From Maledivibacter halophilus (GTDB taxonomy: Bacteria > Bacillota > Clostridia > Peptostreptococcales > Caminicellaceae), in assembly GCF_900167445.1 (NCBI RefSeq), contig NZ_FUZT01000002.1:310001-374000 (forward strand): a stretch of 64,000 bases of DNA, given 5' to 3'. The first letter of the stretch is position 1. Each line of letters opens with the position of its first letter. The position numbers and the translations under genes were made by a program. Under the pieces are notes generated by a model. It did not search any database. It was not told the DNA's origin and saw nothing but the letters and a program-made list of their open reading frames with translations. Of this stretch, positions 36,309 to 46,414 are shown in pieces.

Positions 36309-36860
36309 ATGCTTATTAGACTATCCCATAAAATTACTAGAGATAGTATAGTTGACGGACCTGGACTTAGGGCTGTGATTTGGGCTCAAGGCTGTAAACA
36401 TAATTGTTTTGGATGCCATAATCCTTCTACCCATGATTTTGGTGGTGGATTTTTAATGGATACGGAAGATTTAATTAAAGAATTAAAAGATTTAAAGCTT
36501 CATAGAGGGATTACATTTTCTGGAGGAGATCCCTTTGAGCAGCCATATCAATGCTTGGAAATAGCAAGGCAAGTAAAGAAGATGGGAATGGATATATGGT
36601 GTTATACCGGCTATACCTTTGAAGAATTAATAAATAAGCAAGGCAAAAAATATAAGGATGGATGGATTGAATTCTTAAAATACATAGACGTTCTTATAGA
36701 TGGGCCCTTTATACTTGAAAAGAAGAATCTATTACTTAAATTTAGAGGCTCAGAAAATCAAAGAGTAATTGATGTGAAAAAATCATTGAGATTTAGGACT
36801 GTGGTTCTTTTAGAAGAATATCATAATATAAAAACTGAAAAAATTGCATTGGCTAGATAA
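36309..36860 (+). CDS. nrdG: Anaerobic ribonucleotide reductase-activating protein
   Basis: A radical-SAM enzyme that installs the glycyl radical on NrdD. The 4Fe-4S cluster motif CxxxCxxC is Cys29, Cys33 and Cys36 in GCKHNCFGCHNP. ITFSGGDPFEQP is the SAM-binding GGE-type segment. Length 183 residues is typical. ATG 36309 follows AAGGAG, and a strong terminator follows. Confidence 0.96.
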   Translation: MLIRLSHKITRDSIVDGPGLRAVIWAQGCKHNCFGCHNPSTHDFGGGFLMDTEDLIKELKDLKLHRGITFSGGDPFEQPYQCLEIARQVKKMGMDIWCYTGYTFEELINKQGKKYKDGWIEFLKYIDVLIDGPFILEKKNLLLKFRGSENQRVIDVKKSLRFRTVVLLEEYHNIKTEKIALAR

Positions 36861-36865
36861 AGTTA

Positions 36866-36902
36866 AACCCCTTGATGAAAAATTCTATCAAGGGGTTTTA
36901 TA
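36866..36902 (+). terminator. Terminator after nrdDG
   Basis: AAACCCCTTGAT (36866-36877) pairs perfectly with ATCAAGGGGTTT (36888-36899), ten-base loop, followed by TATAATTT. Confidence 0.85.
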
Positions 36903-37012
36903 ATTTAATAAAATAATATGAAAATGGTATAGATAAGAGACTTATGTCATTTTTTGTTCAGCTATTTATGGGAATTTTCAATAAATATATATACATGCTT
37001 CAAATTAATAGG

Positions 37013-37041
37013 TTGTAATAGGTTGTTTTGTGTTGTATAAT
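37013..37041 (+). promoter_or_regulatory. Sigma-A-type promoter for the dipeptide transporter operon
   Basis: TTGTAA (37013-37018), 17 bp, TATAAT (37036-37041). The start site would be near 37048, giving a ~130 nt leader before the binding-protein ATG at 37178. Confidence 0.6.
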
Positions 37042-37124
37042 ATAATTATTAAAATTTATTAACAAATATCGACAAATAATTTCGACAACTTTTAAATGTG
37101 AATGATTTTATCTATTCTCAGGTA

Positions 37125-37143
37125 AAAAGTGCATTGCACTTTT
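37125..37143. promoter_or_regulatory. Perfect palindrome in the transporter leader
   Basis: AAAAGTGCA-T-TGCACTTTT is an exact 9-1-9 inverted repeat between the promoter and the binding-protein gene. It could be an operator or an RNA hairpin with a T-rich arm. The regulator is unknown. Confidence 0.5.
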
Positions 37144-37177
37144 ACATATAAAATTATTATATTGAGGGGGAAAAAAA

Positions 37178-38797
37178 ATGTTTAAGAAATTTTTTGTTTT
37201 GTTTTTGGTTATGGCTTTAGTGGTATCCAGTTTAGCTGGATGTGGAAGTAAAGATGATAACGAAGCTCCAGACCAAGGACAAGAAGAAACAACAGAAAAG
37301 CCTGAGGAAAATAACGAATCTGCTGCTAAAGATAATAAAGATATAGTAGTAGCAGTACAAGACACATTTATTAGTATGGATCCACATGATACTAATGATA
37401 CATTGTCCTATTCAGCACAAAAGGCTATGATGCAAGGGCTAGTAGGATTTGATAAGGAAATGAATGTAATACCTGTTTTGGCAGAAAGCTATGAAGCCAA
37501 TGATGAGGCAACAGAATTTACATTTAAATTGCGTGAAGGAATTAAATTCCATGATGGAACAGATTTCAACGCTGAGGCTGTTAAGGTTAATGTGGACCGC
37601 CTTGCGAATCCAGAAAATAGATTAAAAAGACATAGTTTATTTGCAATAGTAGATCATACAGAAGTAGTTGATGAGTATACCGTTAAGGTGGTATTGAAAG
37701 AGCCCTTTGGTGCTATGATAAATAATTTTGCCCATCCGGCAGCAATGATGCATAGTCCAAAGGCATTAGAAGAATTTGGTAAGGAAGTATCCCGCAACCC
37801 TGTTGGTACAGGTCCATTTGTATTTGAAGAATGGGTTTCAGGTTCTCATGTGAAAATGGTTAAAAATGAAAACTATTGGAAGCCTGATTATCCAAAGGTT
37901 GATTCCGTTACATTTAAACCTGTAAAGGAAAATGGAAGTAGAATTGCTATGCTTCAAACTAAGGAATCAGACTTTATCTATCCAGTTCCAACAGAGCAGG
38001 TTAAAGCAATTGATGGTAAAGATGGTGTTGTTGTTGAAGCAGAGCCATCAATTATAGTTAGATATTTAGCTATGAATACCAATAAAGAGCCCTTCAATGA
38101 TGTTAGGGTGAGACAGGCTGTTAACTATGCTATTAACAAAGAAGCCTTTAAAAAAGTTGTATGTGGAGGCTATTTGGAAAAAATGGACTCAATAATTGCT
38201 CCAAATACACAGTTTTATTCTAAGCAAGAAAAATCTTATGATTTTAACTTAGAAAAAGCTAAAGAGCTTATGAAGGAAGCAGGCTATGAAAATGGTTTTG
38301 AAACTGAAATTTGGTCAAATAATAGTTCAAATGTTATAAAGGCAACAGAATTCTTACAACAGCAGCTTGCACAAATTGGTATTAAGGCAAATCTAGTTCC
38401 TATGGAATCCGGTACTAGACTTGAAAGAATATGGTCAGTAGAAAATCCTGATGATGCTGAGCTTCAAATGTATTATGCTGGATGGTCACCATCTACAGGA
38501 GATGCTGATTGGGGAATTAGACCATTGTTTGCAGGTGAATCATTCCCACCAAATTCATATAATACAGCATATTACAATAATGAAGAAGCTGATAAATGGA
38601 TTAAAAAAGGTATAGCTACAGCAGATAACGAAGAAAGAAGAGAAGCATATGAGAAAGTGCAAGAAATTATATGGAATGATGCACCATGGGCATTCTTAGG
38701 AGTTAGCATGACAATGGGTGGTAGACAAGAGTACTTAGAAGGAGTATATCTATTGCCTGATGGATCCCTTAGTGTAGAAGAAGCAGAAATCAAATAG
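37178..38797 (+). CDS. Dipeptide/glutathione-type ABC transporter substrate-binding lipoprotein
   Basis: A family 5 solute-binding protein. ATG 37178 follows GAGGGGG. The signal peptide ends SSLAGC with lipid-modified Cys22, then an acidic Asp/Glu-rich linker. The mature domain shows VAVQDTFISMDPHDTNDT, FKLREGIKFHDGTDFNAEAV and the C-terminal WAFLGVSMTMGG. The pattern is closest to GsiB/DppA-like proteins. It is the first gene of the transporter operon and is separated from the permease by a hairpin. Confidence 0.93.
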   Translation: MFKKFFVLFLVMALVVSSLAGCGSKDDNEAPDQGQEETTEKPEENNESAAKDNKDIVVAVQDTFISMDPHDTNDTLSYSAQKAMMQGLVGFDKEMNVIPVLAESYEANDEATEFTFKLREGIKFHDGTDFNAEAVKVNVDRLANPENRLKRHSLFAIVDHTEVVDEYTVKVVLKEPFGAMINNFAHPAAMMHSPKALEEFGKEVSRNPVGTGPFVFEEWVSGSHVKMVKNENYWKPDYPKVDSVTFKPVKENGSRIAMLQTKESDFIYPVPTEQVKAIDGKDGVVVEAEPSIIVRYLAMNTNKEPFNDVRVRQAVNYAINKEAFKKVVCGGYLEKMDSIIAPNTQFYSKQEKSYDFNLEKAKELMKEAGYENGFETEIWSNNSSNVIKATEFLQQQLAQIGIKANLVPMESGTRLERIWSVENPDDAELQMYYAGWSPSTGDADWGIRPLFAGESFPPNSYNTAYYNNEEADKWIKKGIATADNEERREAYEKVQEIIWNDAPWAFLGVSMTMGGRQEYLEGVYLLPDGSLSVEEAEIK

Positions 38798-38819
38798 AGT
38801 TTTTAACATAATTAAGTAA

Positions 38820-38855
38820 GAACAAGATGAGCATGTTAAAATGCTTGTCTTGTTC
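38820..38855 (+). promoter_or_regulatory. Intercistronic hairpin between binding protein and permease
   Basis: GAACAAGA-GAGCAT pairs with ATGCT-TCTTGTTC around a GTTAAA loop. It has no T-run, so it is more likely a stabiliser of the upstream mRNA, or partial attenuator, giving more binding protein than permease. Confidence 0.5.
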
Positions 38856-38879
38856 ATCTTGTAGATGGGGGGAATCTAA

Positions 38880-39800
38880 ATGCTGAATTACACCATAAAA
38901 AGAGTGTTGGGTGTTATACCGACTCTCATATTAATATCAATTTTTGTATTTCTTTTTATACATTTAATTCCGGGAGACCCGGCTAGAATAGTAGCAGGAG
39001 AAGATGCTACTGCAGCCGATGTAGAACTTATTAGGGAAGAATTGGGCCTAAATAGACCTCTTCATATTCAATATATAAATTATATAAAAGGTATATTAAA
39101 TGGTGATTTAGGAATATCATTAAAGACTAAGAAACCAGTTTTAGAAGAGATAAAAAATAGATTTGTTCCTACCTTTACTTTAACTCTTTTCAGTATTTTT
39201 TGGTCAGTTGTCTTTGGCTTACTAATTGGTATTGTTTCGGCGGTAAATCGTGGAAAATGGCAGGATTACACAGGAATGTTTGCTGCAGTTTCCGGTATTT
39301 CTTTACCATCATTTTGGCTTGGCCTTATGCTTGTACAGATTTTTTCAGTCAAGCTGGGATGGCTTCCAACAGGAGGGTATGGGACATTTAAGCATTTCAT
39401 TTTACCATCTATGACTTTGGGTGCAGGAGTTGCAGCAGTAATAGCAAGATTTGCAAGATCATCGGTTATGGATATTTTAAAGGAAGATTATGTAAGAACT
39501 GCAAGAGCAAAAGGGTTGATGCAAAAAATTGTTGTTTGGAGACATGTATTTAGAAATGCACTTATTCCTATTGTAACTATGGTTGGATTACAATTTGGTT
39601 TTCTTTTAGGTGGATCTGTTGTTATTGAAACAGTTTTTAGCTGGCCTGGTATGGGAAGTCTATTGATAGATTCTGTGGCCTTTAGGGATTATCCAATGAT
39701 TCAATCAGAAATACTAATTTTTTCATTGCAATTTATTATTATTAATTTAATTGTAGACCTATTATATGCAGTTTTGAATCCTGAAATTAGTTATAAATAA
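38880..39800 (+). CDS. dppB: Peptide ABC transporter permease (DppB type)
   Basis: An inner-membrane channel subunit of 306 residues with about six membrane segments. It has the family N-terminus (LNYTIKRVLGVIPTLILISIFVFLFIHLIPGDPA) and the EAA-loop region that docks to the ATPases (DYVRTARAKGLMQKIVVWRHVFRNALIPIV). ATG 38880 follows GGGGGGAAT. It is 18 bp upstream of dppC. Confidence 0.93.
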   Translation: MLNYTIKRVLGVIPTLILISIFVFLFIHLIPGDPARIVAGEDATAADVELIREELGLNRPLHIQYINYIKGILNGDLGISLKTKKPVLEEIKNRFVPTFTLTLFSIFWSVVFGLLIGIVSAVNRGKWQDYTGMFAAVSGISLPSFWLGLMLVQIFSVKLGWLPTGGYGTFKHFILPSMTLGAGVAAVIARFARSSVMDILKEDYVRTARAKGLMQKIVVWRHVFRNALIPIVTMVGLQFGFLLGGSVVIETVFSWPGMGSLLIDSVAFRDYPMIQSEILIFSLQFIIINLIVDLLYAVLNPEISYK

Positions 39801-39818
39801 TGAAAAGGAGGGATAAAA

Positions 39819-40721
39819 ATGTCTCAACGTACAACTAAGGAAAAAAATGATTTCAACCAGGAAGAAAAGATGGAAGATATAAGAACTCCTTTTTCGGAGT
39901 TTTGGAGGAAGTTTAAAAAACAAAAGACAGCCATTGTTGCTGGTATATTTATATGTTTATTTTTTATAGCTGCAATAATTGGTCCATATATAGTTCCCTA
40001 TGATATTGCTGAGCCTGATTATGACCATGTTTTGGAAGGACCGTCAGGTAAGCATTGGTTTGGAACCGATGCATATGGGAGAGATATATTCAGCAGAGTA
40101 GTAGTAGGGGCAAGAATATCCTTGGCTGTGGGTCTGAGTTCTGTTGTTGTTGGTGCCATTTTAGGTGCGATTCTAGGCCTCATAAGTGGATATTATGGAG
40201 GCTGGATTGATAATGTAATAATGAGAATAGCAGATGTTCTATTTGCTTTTCCTGGAATAATATTGGCTATAGGTATTATAGCTATATTAGGTCCTGGGCT
40301 TTATAATGTAGTTTTTGCAGTTGCAATTTTTAGCACACCTATGTTTGCAAGAATAGTTAGAGGTAGTACCCTTGCAATAAAAGAAACGGTATATGTTGAA
40401 GTAGCTAAAAGCATTGGTACAAAGGATAAAAGAGTTATGTTTAAGCATATATTACCAGGAACGTTTTCTGGAATAATCGTATATTTTACTATGAGAATAG
40501 GTACATCCATCTTAACTGCATCCAGTCTAAGTTTTCTTGGCATGGGAGCTCAGCCGCCAACGCCAGAGTGGGGGGCTATGCTCAGTTCAGGAAGGGATTA
40601 TTTAGGTGTGGCTTCCCATATAACATTTTTCCCGGGTATGGCTATATTTGTTACTGTGCTGGCCTTTAACCTATTAGGTGACGGACTTAGGGATGCTTTA
40701 GACCCTAAAATAGATAATTAA
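39819..40721 (+). CDS. dppC: Peptide ABC transporter permease (DppC type)
   Basis: The second channel subunit, 300 residues. It has a soluble N-terminal stretch of ~35 residues, then [22 protein letters not shown], the [13 protein letters not shown] motif and the EAA loop ([25 protein letters not shown]). ATG 39819 follows AAGGAGGG. It is 25 bp before the first ATPase gene. Confidence 0.93.
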   Translation: MSQRTTKEKNDFNQEEKMEDIRTPFSEFWRKFKKQKTAIVAGIFICLFFIAAIIGPYIVPYDIAEPDYDHVLEGPSGKHWFGTDAYGRDIFSRVVVGARISLAVGLSSVVVGAILGAILGLISGYYGGWIDNVIMRIADVLFAFPGIILAIGIIAILGPGLYNVVFAVAIFSTPMFARIVRGSTLAIKETVYVEVAKSIGTKDKRVMFKHILPGTFSGIIVYFTMRIGTSILTASSLSFLGMGAQPPTPEWGAMLSSGRDYLGVASHITFFPGMAIFVTVLAFNLLGDGLRDALDPKIDN

Positions 40722-40746
40722 TCATTAAGGAAAGGGGGTAATTGAA

Positions 40747-41727
40747 ATGGATAAAAAAATACTTGAAATTAAAAATTTAAAAACCCATTTTTTTACTGAT
40801 AATGGAACGGTAAAGGCAGTAGATGGTGTGGATATTCATATTAATGAAGGAGAAACCTTAGGAGTAGTAGGTGAATCTGGTAGTGGCAAAAGTGTAACTT
40901 CCCTTTCGATTATGGGTTTGTTAAATGATACATCAGGCAGAATAGTTGATGGGAAAATTGAATTTCAAGGCAGGAATTTAGTGAATTTGAAAGAAGAAGA
41001 TATGAGAAAGATAAGAGGAAACGATATTGCAATGATTTTTCAAGAACCTATGACGTCCTTAAATCCTGTCCTTAGAATTGGAAAGCAAATTAGTGAGGCT
41101 ATTAAATTACATTTAAAATATGACAAACAAAAGGCTAAGGAACATACTATAAATATGTTAAAATTAGTTGGAATTCCTAGGGCAGAAAATATTTATTCAG
41201 AATTTCCTTTTCAATTATCAGGAGGTATGAGGCAGAGGGTAATGATTGCCATGGCTATGGCATGTAATCCTAAGCTGTTAATAGCAGATGAGCCTACAAC
41301 TGCTTTGGATGTGACTATACAAGCTCAGATTCTAGATTTAATGAAAAAACTCAAAGAGGATGTAGGCACTGCAATAATGTTTGTAACCCATGACTTGGGA
41401 GTAGTTGCAGAAATGTGTGATAGAGTTGTAGTGATGTATGCTGGCAGAGTAGTTGAACATGGAGATGTTTATCAGATATTTGAAAATCCTAAGCATCCTT
41501 ATACAAAAGGGCTTTTGAAATCAGTTCCAGTTCTTCGTCAGAAAGTAGATCGTTTGGCATCTATTCCAGGTAATGTACCGAGTCCTAAAAACATGCCAAA
41601 GGGTTGCAAATTTGCACCAAGATGTGAAAATGCCTTCGATAAATGCTGGGAGGAAGAGCCATCATTTTATGATATAGAAGAAAACCACAGTAGTAAATGC
41701 TGGTTATGTAATAGAAAAAGTCTATAG
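40747..41727 (+). CDS. dppD: Peptide ABC transporter ATP-binding protein (DppD type)
   Basis: A 326-residue ATPase. Walker A is GESGSGKS, the signature LSGGMRQRV, and Walker B LLIADEP followed by [11 protein letters not shown]. The C-terminus has the oligopeptide-transporter extension ([11 protein letters not shown]) with a cysteine cluster ([15 protein letters not shown] ... KCWLC) that may bind an iron-sulfur cluster, as in other members. ATG 40747 follows AAAGGGGG. Confidence 0.94.
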   Translation: MDKKILEIKNLKTHFFTDNGTVKAVDGVDIHINEGETLGVVGESGSGKSVTSLSIMGLLNDTSGRIVDGKIEFQGRNLVNLKEEDMRKIRGNDIAMIFQEPMTSLNPVLRIGKQISEAIKLHLKYDKQKAKEHTINMLKLVGIPRAENIYSEFPFQLSGGMRQRVMIAMAMACNPKLLIADEPTTALDVTIQAQILDLMKKLKEDVGTAIMFVTHDLGVVAEMCDRVVVMYAGRVVEHGDVYQIFENPKHPYTKGLLKSVPVLRQKVDRLASIPGNVPSPKNMPKGCKFAPRCENAFDKCWEEEPSFYDIEENHSSKCWLCNRKSL

Positions 41728-41743
41728 AGAGGAGGGGGATATA

Positions 41744-42712
41744 ATGGCAAAACCTTTATTAGAAGTTAAGAACATAAAGAAATATTTTCCAGTTAAAAAA
41801 GGTATTTTGAAGAAAAAAGAAGAATTTGTTCGTGCAGTTGATGATGTTTCTTTTGATATATATAAGGGAGAAACCTTAGGGCTTGTGGGAGAAAGTGGAT
41901 GTGGAAAATCAACTACAGGTAGAATGTTATTAAAATTAATTGAACCTACTGATGGACAGATAATTTTTCAGGGTAAAGATATTAGTAAAATGACAGAAGA
42001 TGAAATCAGACCCCTTAGGAAAGATATACAAATGATATTCCAGGACCCATATGCTTCATTAAATCCTAGAATGACTGTTGGAGAGATAATTGCTGAACCC
42101 CTTATTGTTCATGAGATGTATAAAGACAGTGAAGAAATGAAAAAGCGTATTCATGAACTTTTAAATATGGTAGGATTAAGTTCATATCATTCAGTAAGAT
42201 ATCCCCATGAATTTAGTGGTGGACAAAGACAAAGAATTGGTATTGCAAGGGCATTAGCAGTTAAACCCAAGCTTATTATTGCTGATGAACCGGTTTCTGC
42301 CTTAGATGTATCTATTCAATCCCAGGTACTAAATTTAATGCAGGATTTACAAAGAGATTTAAATCTTACCTATCTTTTTATTGCCCATGATTTAAGTGTT
42401 GTTGAGCATATAAGTGATAGAGTGGGGGTGATGTATTTAGGGAAAATAGTAGAAATAACTGATAAAGATACACTATATGATAAGCCTTTACACCCTTATA
42501 CACAGGCATTATTATCGGCTGTTCCCGTTCCAAATCCTAGAATTGAAAAGAAAAGGATAATATTAGAAGGGAGTATACCGAGTCCGTTAAATCCTCCAAA
42601 GGGGTGTGCTTTTCATACTAGGTGTAAGCATGCTAAAGATATATGTAAAAAGGCAGCACCTGAATTTAAGGAAGTAGAAGCTAAACATTATACAGCTTGT
42701 CATTTGTATTAA
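41744..42712 (+). CDS. dppF: Peptide ABC transporter ATP-binding protein (DppF type)
   Basis: The partner ATPase, 322 residues. Walker A GESGCGKS, signature FSGGQRQRI, Walker B LIIADEP. The C-terminal extension [14 protein letters not shown] and Cys cluster ([15 protein letters not shown]) are present. ATG 41744 follows GAGGAGGG. The next gene, a regulator, begins 63 bp downstream on the same strand. Confidence 0.94.
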   Translation: MAKPLLEVKNIKKYFPVKKGILKKKEEFVRAVDDVSFDIYKGETLGLVGESGCGKSTTGRMLLKLIEPTDGQIIFQGKDISKMTEDEIRPLRKDIQMIFQDPYASLNPRMTVGEIIAEPLIVHEMYKDSEEMKKRIHELLNMVGLSSYHSVRYPHEFSGGQRQRIGIARALAVKPKLIIADEPVSALDVSIQSQVLNLMQDLQRDLNLTYLFIAHDLSVVEHISDRVGVMYLGKIVEITDKDTLYDKPLHPYTQALLSAVPVPNPRIEKKRIILEGSIPSPLNPPKGCAFHTRCKHAKDICKKAAPEFKEVEAKHYTACHLY

Positions 42713-42775
42713 TTAAGGGAATTGCATATTTTCACATAGAAAAATTTACCATCCGTTGTTAAAGTCTCTAAAACT

Positions 42776-44572
42776 ATGCCATATGTTTATTATGTAATTA
42801 TCCCAAGCTGGAATTATACAGTGTTATTAACTAGAACACTTAAGGATGTGAAACTGTTGGCCAAGAATAAATTAGTTGTTATTGCAATTCAAGAATTTTA
42901 TGCAAAAAGAATTAGTACACAATTAAGGGTAATATTTGGAGATGATGCATCTGTTAGAGCAATGACAATTAAAGAGTTAAAGGCAGATGTTATTGGAGAC
43001 GATGAAATAGTATTATTATCAGGGAAATTGATAGAGCCTCTTGTGAAGCCCTTTATGCCTAAAGGTATAAAATGTTTAATAGTTGAGAGGAGCATAAATT
43101 TTACTAAAGCAAAACCGCTTTTATCGATTCCTTCTGGTAGTAAAATATTCGTTGTAAATGATACCAAAAGAAATACCGATGAAGTTGTTGAGGAACTTAG
43201 ACAAAGTATTGGTAGACATCAATATATACCATATTATCCTGATTCAAATTTTAAGGAAAAAATAGATATTGTCGTAACTCCAGGAGAGAGGGCTATGATA
43301 CCTGAAGGGATAAAAAAAGTAATTGATGTGGGCTATAGAATAGCTGATATATCAATAGTGATTAAGCTTTATGAACTTCTCTCTATCAAACTGGATTATT
43401 CTATAATCTGCAAAAAATATATTAAATCATTGTTTGTTTTATCAGAAGAAGCACAAATGGGTGTTGAAAGTGCTAAGGTATATACTTCAAAGAAATATGT
43501 TGCAAAATCATTTTTTGAAGATATTATAACCTACAGTAGTGAAATGAAAAAACTTGTAGGTGTAACCAAAAAATTCGCATTGTCCGATGAACCTATTCAT
43601 ATTGTTGGAAACGTTGGAACAGGTAAAAGTATGCTGGCTGAGGCTATTCATAATTATTCCAGTTTTAAAAATGGACCTTATGTAAGTATAAATTGTGAGT
43701 CCAGAACGCCGGAGACAATGGAAAAGGAATTGTTTGGATATGACGACAATGGGATATATATAAAAGGACTATTTGAAATAGCTCAAAATGGTACATTGTG
43801 TATTGAAGAAGTAGGGGAACTTTCTTTAAAAGTCCAAGCTAAATTAATACAATTTTTACAGGAAAAAAGGGTTTATTTTGCAGGAAATCCTGTATCAATT
43901 CCTATAAATTTAAGGATAATCACTACAAGTACAGTAGATATAAAGAAGCTTGTGCATAAAGGTGTATTTAAAAAAGAGTTGTATTATTTACTTACAAAAA
44001 TGTCTTGTAAAATTCCTCAACTAAAGGATAGAAAAGAGGATTTGGAAATCTTAACATATAAGTATTTGAAATATAATCTCAATAGGAAAGATATTAAGTT
44101 TACAGAGGATACTATGGAAATTTTACATCAATATACATGGGATGGAAATGTAAAGGAATTGTTCAATGTATTAACATATATTGCCTGTAGTGAAAAGAAT
44201 ACAGTTACACCAGAAGATTTACCTTTTTTCACCAAAGCGTGGAATAAAGAAAAAAAAGATAATAACATAGATATAAAATATGATATTGATATAAATGGAA
44301 TAATTGAAGAAATAGAAAAGCGTGGTTTTTTAGAAGAGAGCTTGGAAATTTTGAGAGTATTTTTGAAAGGAAAGAAAAAACGTTCTTCATATGGAAGGGC
44401 AACATTAAGGCAGCTTCTTCTGCAAAGAGGAATGGCTTTAACTGATCAGCAGCTTAGACTTAGACTTGAAATTTTAAATAATTTAGATCTTATTTTAGTA
44501 CGGCCAGGAAGAGCTGGTACGACTATTTCAAGAGCTGGAGAAAAATTTTTAGAATTATACAATTCATTTTAG
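42776..44572 (+). CDS. NtrC-type regulator paralogue lacking the sigma-54 contact loop
   Basis: A 598-residue regulator related to the activator at 28585. It shares the N-terminal sensor type (IVVTPGERAMIPEGIKKVID) and the non-Fis winged-helix tail (YGRATLRQLLLQRGMALTDQ, then RPGRAGTTISRAG), but lacks the PAS domain. The AAA+ domain has Walker A GNVGTGKS (278-285). The GAFTGA loop is replaced by DDNGIYIKG, and Walker B is LCIEEVGE instead of LFLDEIGE. Without GAFTGA it should not activate sigma-54 polymerase, and probably acts as a repressor or sigma-70-type regulator. ATG 42776 is the only start in the frame after an upstream stop and has no clear ribosome site. It lies between the transporter and the M42 peptidase. 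Confidence 0.82.
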   Translation: MPYVYYVIIPSWNYTVLLTRTLKDVKLLAKNKLVVIAIQEFYAKRISTQLRVIFGDDASVRAMTIKELKADVIGDDEIVLLSGKLIEPLVKPFMPKGIKCLIVERSINFTKAKPLLSIPSGSKIFVVNDTKRNTDEVVEELRQSIGRHQYIPYYPDSNFKEKIDIVVTPGERAMIPEGIKKVIDVGYRIADISIVIKLYELLSIKLDYSIICKKYIKSLFVLSEEAQMGVESAKVYTSKKYVAKSFFEDIITYSSEMKKLVGVTKKFALSDEPIHIVGNVGTGKSMLAEAIHNYSSFKNGPYVSINCESRTPETMEKELFGYDDNGIYIKGLFEIAQNGTLCIEEVGELSLKVQAKLIQFLQEKRVYFAGNPVSIPINLRIITTSTVDIKKLVHKGVFKKELYYLLTKMSCKIPQLKDRKEDLEILTYKYLKYNLNRKDIKFTEDTMEILHQYTWDGNVKELFNVLTYIACSEKNTVTPEDLPFFTKAWNKEKKDNNIDIKYDIDINGIIEEIEKRGFLEESLEILRVFLKGKKKRSSYGRATLRQLLLQRGMALTDQQLRLRLEILNNLDLILVRPGRAGTTISRAGEKFLELYNSF

Positions 44573-44634
44573 GTAACAGAGTTTAGTTATTAATGATAAA
44601 GTTTTTATAAATGAAAAGGATTGAGGGATAAATT

Positions 44635-45699
44635 ATGAATTTAGAATTAATTAGAGAGCTATCTAATGCCAGTGGCATATCAGGTTTTGAAGATGAAGTA
44701 GTTGATTTAATTAGAAAATATGTACAGTCATATGTAAATATTGAGGAAGATTCTCTTAGAAATCTATATCTCCATAAAAAAAATAATAATAAGAACCAAC
44801 CCATTATTATGGTCGATGGACATTCCGATGAAGTTGGATTTATGGTGCAATCCATTAAAGCCAATGGAACTATAAAATTTATTGCAATTGGTGGATGGGT
44901 GGCCCAGAATATACCTGCCCATAGAGTAAGAATTAAAAATTCAGAAGGGAAATATGTAACAGGAATAGTTGCTACTAAACCACCTCATTTTATGTCAGAT
45001 GACGAGAGAAACAAGGCTTTGGATATTGCAGACATGACAATAGATATTGGTGCAACATCAAGAAAAGAAGTTTTGGAGGATTTTAAAATAGAAGTTGGAG
45101 CACCTATAATTCCCGATGTTGAATTTAAATATAATGATATTAATAATACAATTATAGGTAAGGCTTTTGACAATAGGCTAGGTTGTGCTCTTATAATTGA
45201 GTTGCTTAAAGAACTACAGGATGAAAAACTGGATGTAAATGTGGTAGGAACGATTTCTTCCCAGGAGGAAGTTGGTACAAGGGGTGCTGTAGTTGCTGCA
45301 AATACAGTTAAACCTGATGTTGCAATTGTATTTGAAGGAACACCAGCCGATGATACATTCAGGGATGAATTTGAAGCTCAAGCAGTTTTGAAAAAGGGTC
45401 CTCAAATAAGGCATAGGGATAGGTCCATGATATCAAGTCCTAGATTTACAAAATTTGCCAAGGATATAGCTAAAAAATCAAATATTTCCTTTCAAGATGC
45501 TGTAAGATTAGGTGGCGGAACAAATGGAGGGAGTATTCATTTATCAAATTCTGGGGTACCTACAATTGTAATTGGTGTTCCAGTAAGATATATACATACC
45601 CACGAAGGAATTTCAGCAGTAAAGGATTTTGATGATGCTAAAAAATGGGCAGTAGAAATAATTAAGAGCCTTAATAAAGAAATTATTGATGAATTTTAA
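44635..45699 (+). CDS. M42-family metallo-aminopeptidase
   Basis: A cytosolic, cobalt- or zinc-dependent aminopeptidase of 354 residues that trims imported peptides. Metal ligands are visible: His63 in VDGHSDEVGF, Asp179 in AFDNRLGC, the Glu pair in SSQEEVGTRGA, the acidic FEGTPADD, and the final His in YIHTHEGI. ATG 44635 follows GAGGGATAAATT. It fits functionally with the peptide transporter upstream. Confidence 0.92.
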   Translation: MNLELIRELSNASGISGFEDEVVDLIRKYVQSYVNIEEDSLRNLYLHKKNNNKNQPIIMVDGHSDEVGFMVQSIKANGTIKFIAIGGWVAQNIPAHRVRIKNSEGKYVTGIVATKPPHFMSDDERNKALDIADMTIDIGATSRKEVLEDFKIEVGAPIIPDVEFKYNDINNTIIGKAFDNRLGCALIIELLKELQDEKLDVNVVGTISSQEEVGTRGAVVAANTVKPDVAIVFEGTPADDTFRDEFEAQAVLKKGPQIRHRDRSMISSPRFTKFAKDIAKKSNISFQDAVRLGGGTNGGSIHLSNSGVPTIVIGVPVRYIHTHEGISAVKDFDDAKKWAVEIIKSLNKEIIDEF

Positions 45700-45860
45700 A
45701 AAAGTTAAGCTTTCTTATATTGGTAAAGGACAATTGAAATGAGACCTATTATTAGAATTACAACACTTAAATCCCTATATTCTATGGAATTTATATTAGA
45801 TTTTAATTGCATAACATGATAAATAAGTTGTACAATAAGATAGGGATTAATAATTTAAAA

Positions 45861-45897
45861 ATTAAACCTAAGAATTTTCCTAGGTTTAATTTTTTTA
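45861..45897 (+). terminator. Terminator downstream of the M42 peptidase
   Basis: ATTAAACCTA (45861-45870) pairs perfectly with TAGGTTTAAT (45881-45890), followed by TTTTTTACA. Confidence 0.8.
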
Positions 45898-46219
45898 CAA
45901 TCATAATATTTTTGTTTTTCTTAATTTTTAAACGTGGTGGATGCTGGGGAAGACATGGACATCAACATAGAAAACTATAAATATATGGCTGATATGATGG
46001 GTGGTTTCTAATAAATATAAATAGGATATTTTATCAGATAAGTTTTAGCTAAATTTATTAGTTTAAGTTTGTATTAAATTTGAATCAAAAAAATGCTATA
46101 ATTATTAAAGAAACAATAGAAGCTTATGAGTTTTTTATGTCTGAATGAATTGACTAATGATTATATTATTGTAAATACTAATAAAAAGAAATCTGATTAG
46201 CTTGAGAATATACATTTAT

Positions 46220-46344
46220 AATTGAGGAAATTGCATAATTCTAATTTGGCACAATTGCATAATATATGTGGTATGGCTTTAAAGATTTTTAAATTATATG
46301 TAGTAGATAATTTTGGGGAAGGTAATTATGCAATTTGCTCAATT
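46220..46344. repeat. MITE-like palindromic element, copy 1
   Basis: The left end AATTGAGGAAATTGCATAAT (from 46220) and the right end (to 46344) are 21-bp inverted repeats with one mismatch. The ~85 bp interior has no open frame. A homologous copy lies at 59619-59744, 13 kb away, with matching changes in both arms. Confidence 0.7.
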
Positions 46345-46414
46345 AAGAATTTAATAGTCGAGGAATTCCTAATTGTATGTTTACAATATTTTAATTATTT
46401 AAGGAGGAAAATAT

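Larger units (their letters stand above)
45700..46414. other. Intergenic region, 715 bp
   Basis: It holds a terminator (45861-45897), short coding-like scraps near 45904-46011 in two frames (one reads LIFKRGGCWGRHGHQHRKL, the other MDINIENYKYMADMMGGF) that look like the remains of a small membrane protein gene, and a MITE-like palindromic element at 46220-46344. lemA follows with its own site AAGGAGG. Confidence 0.5.
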
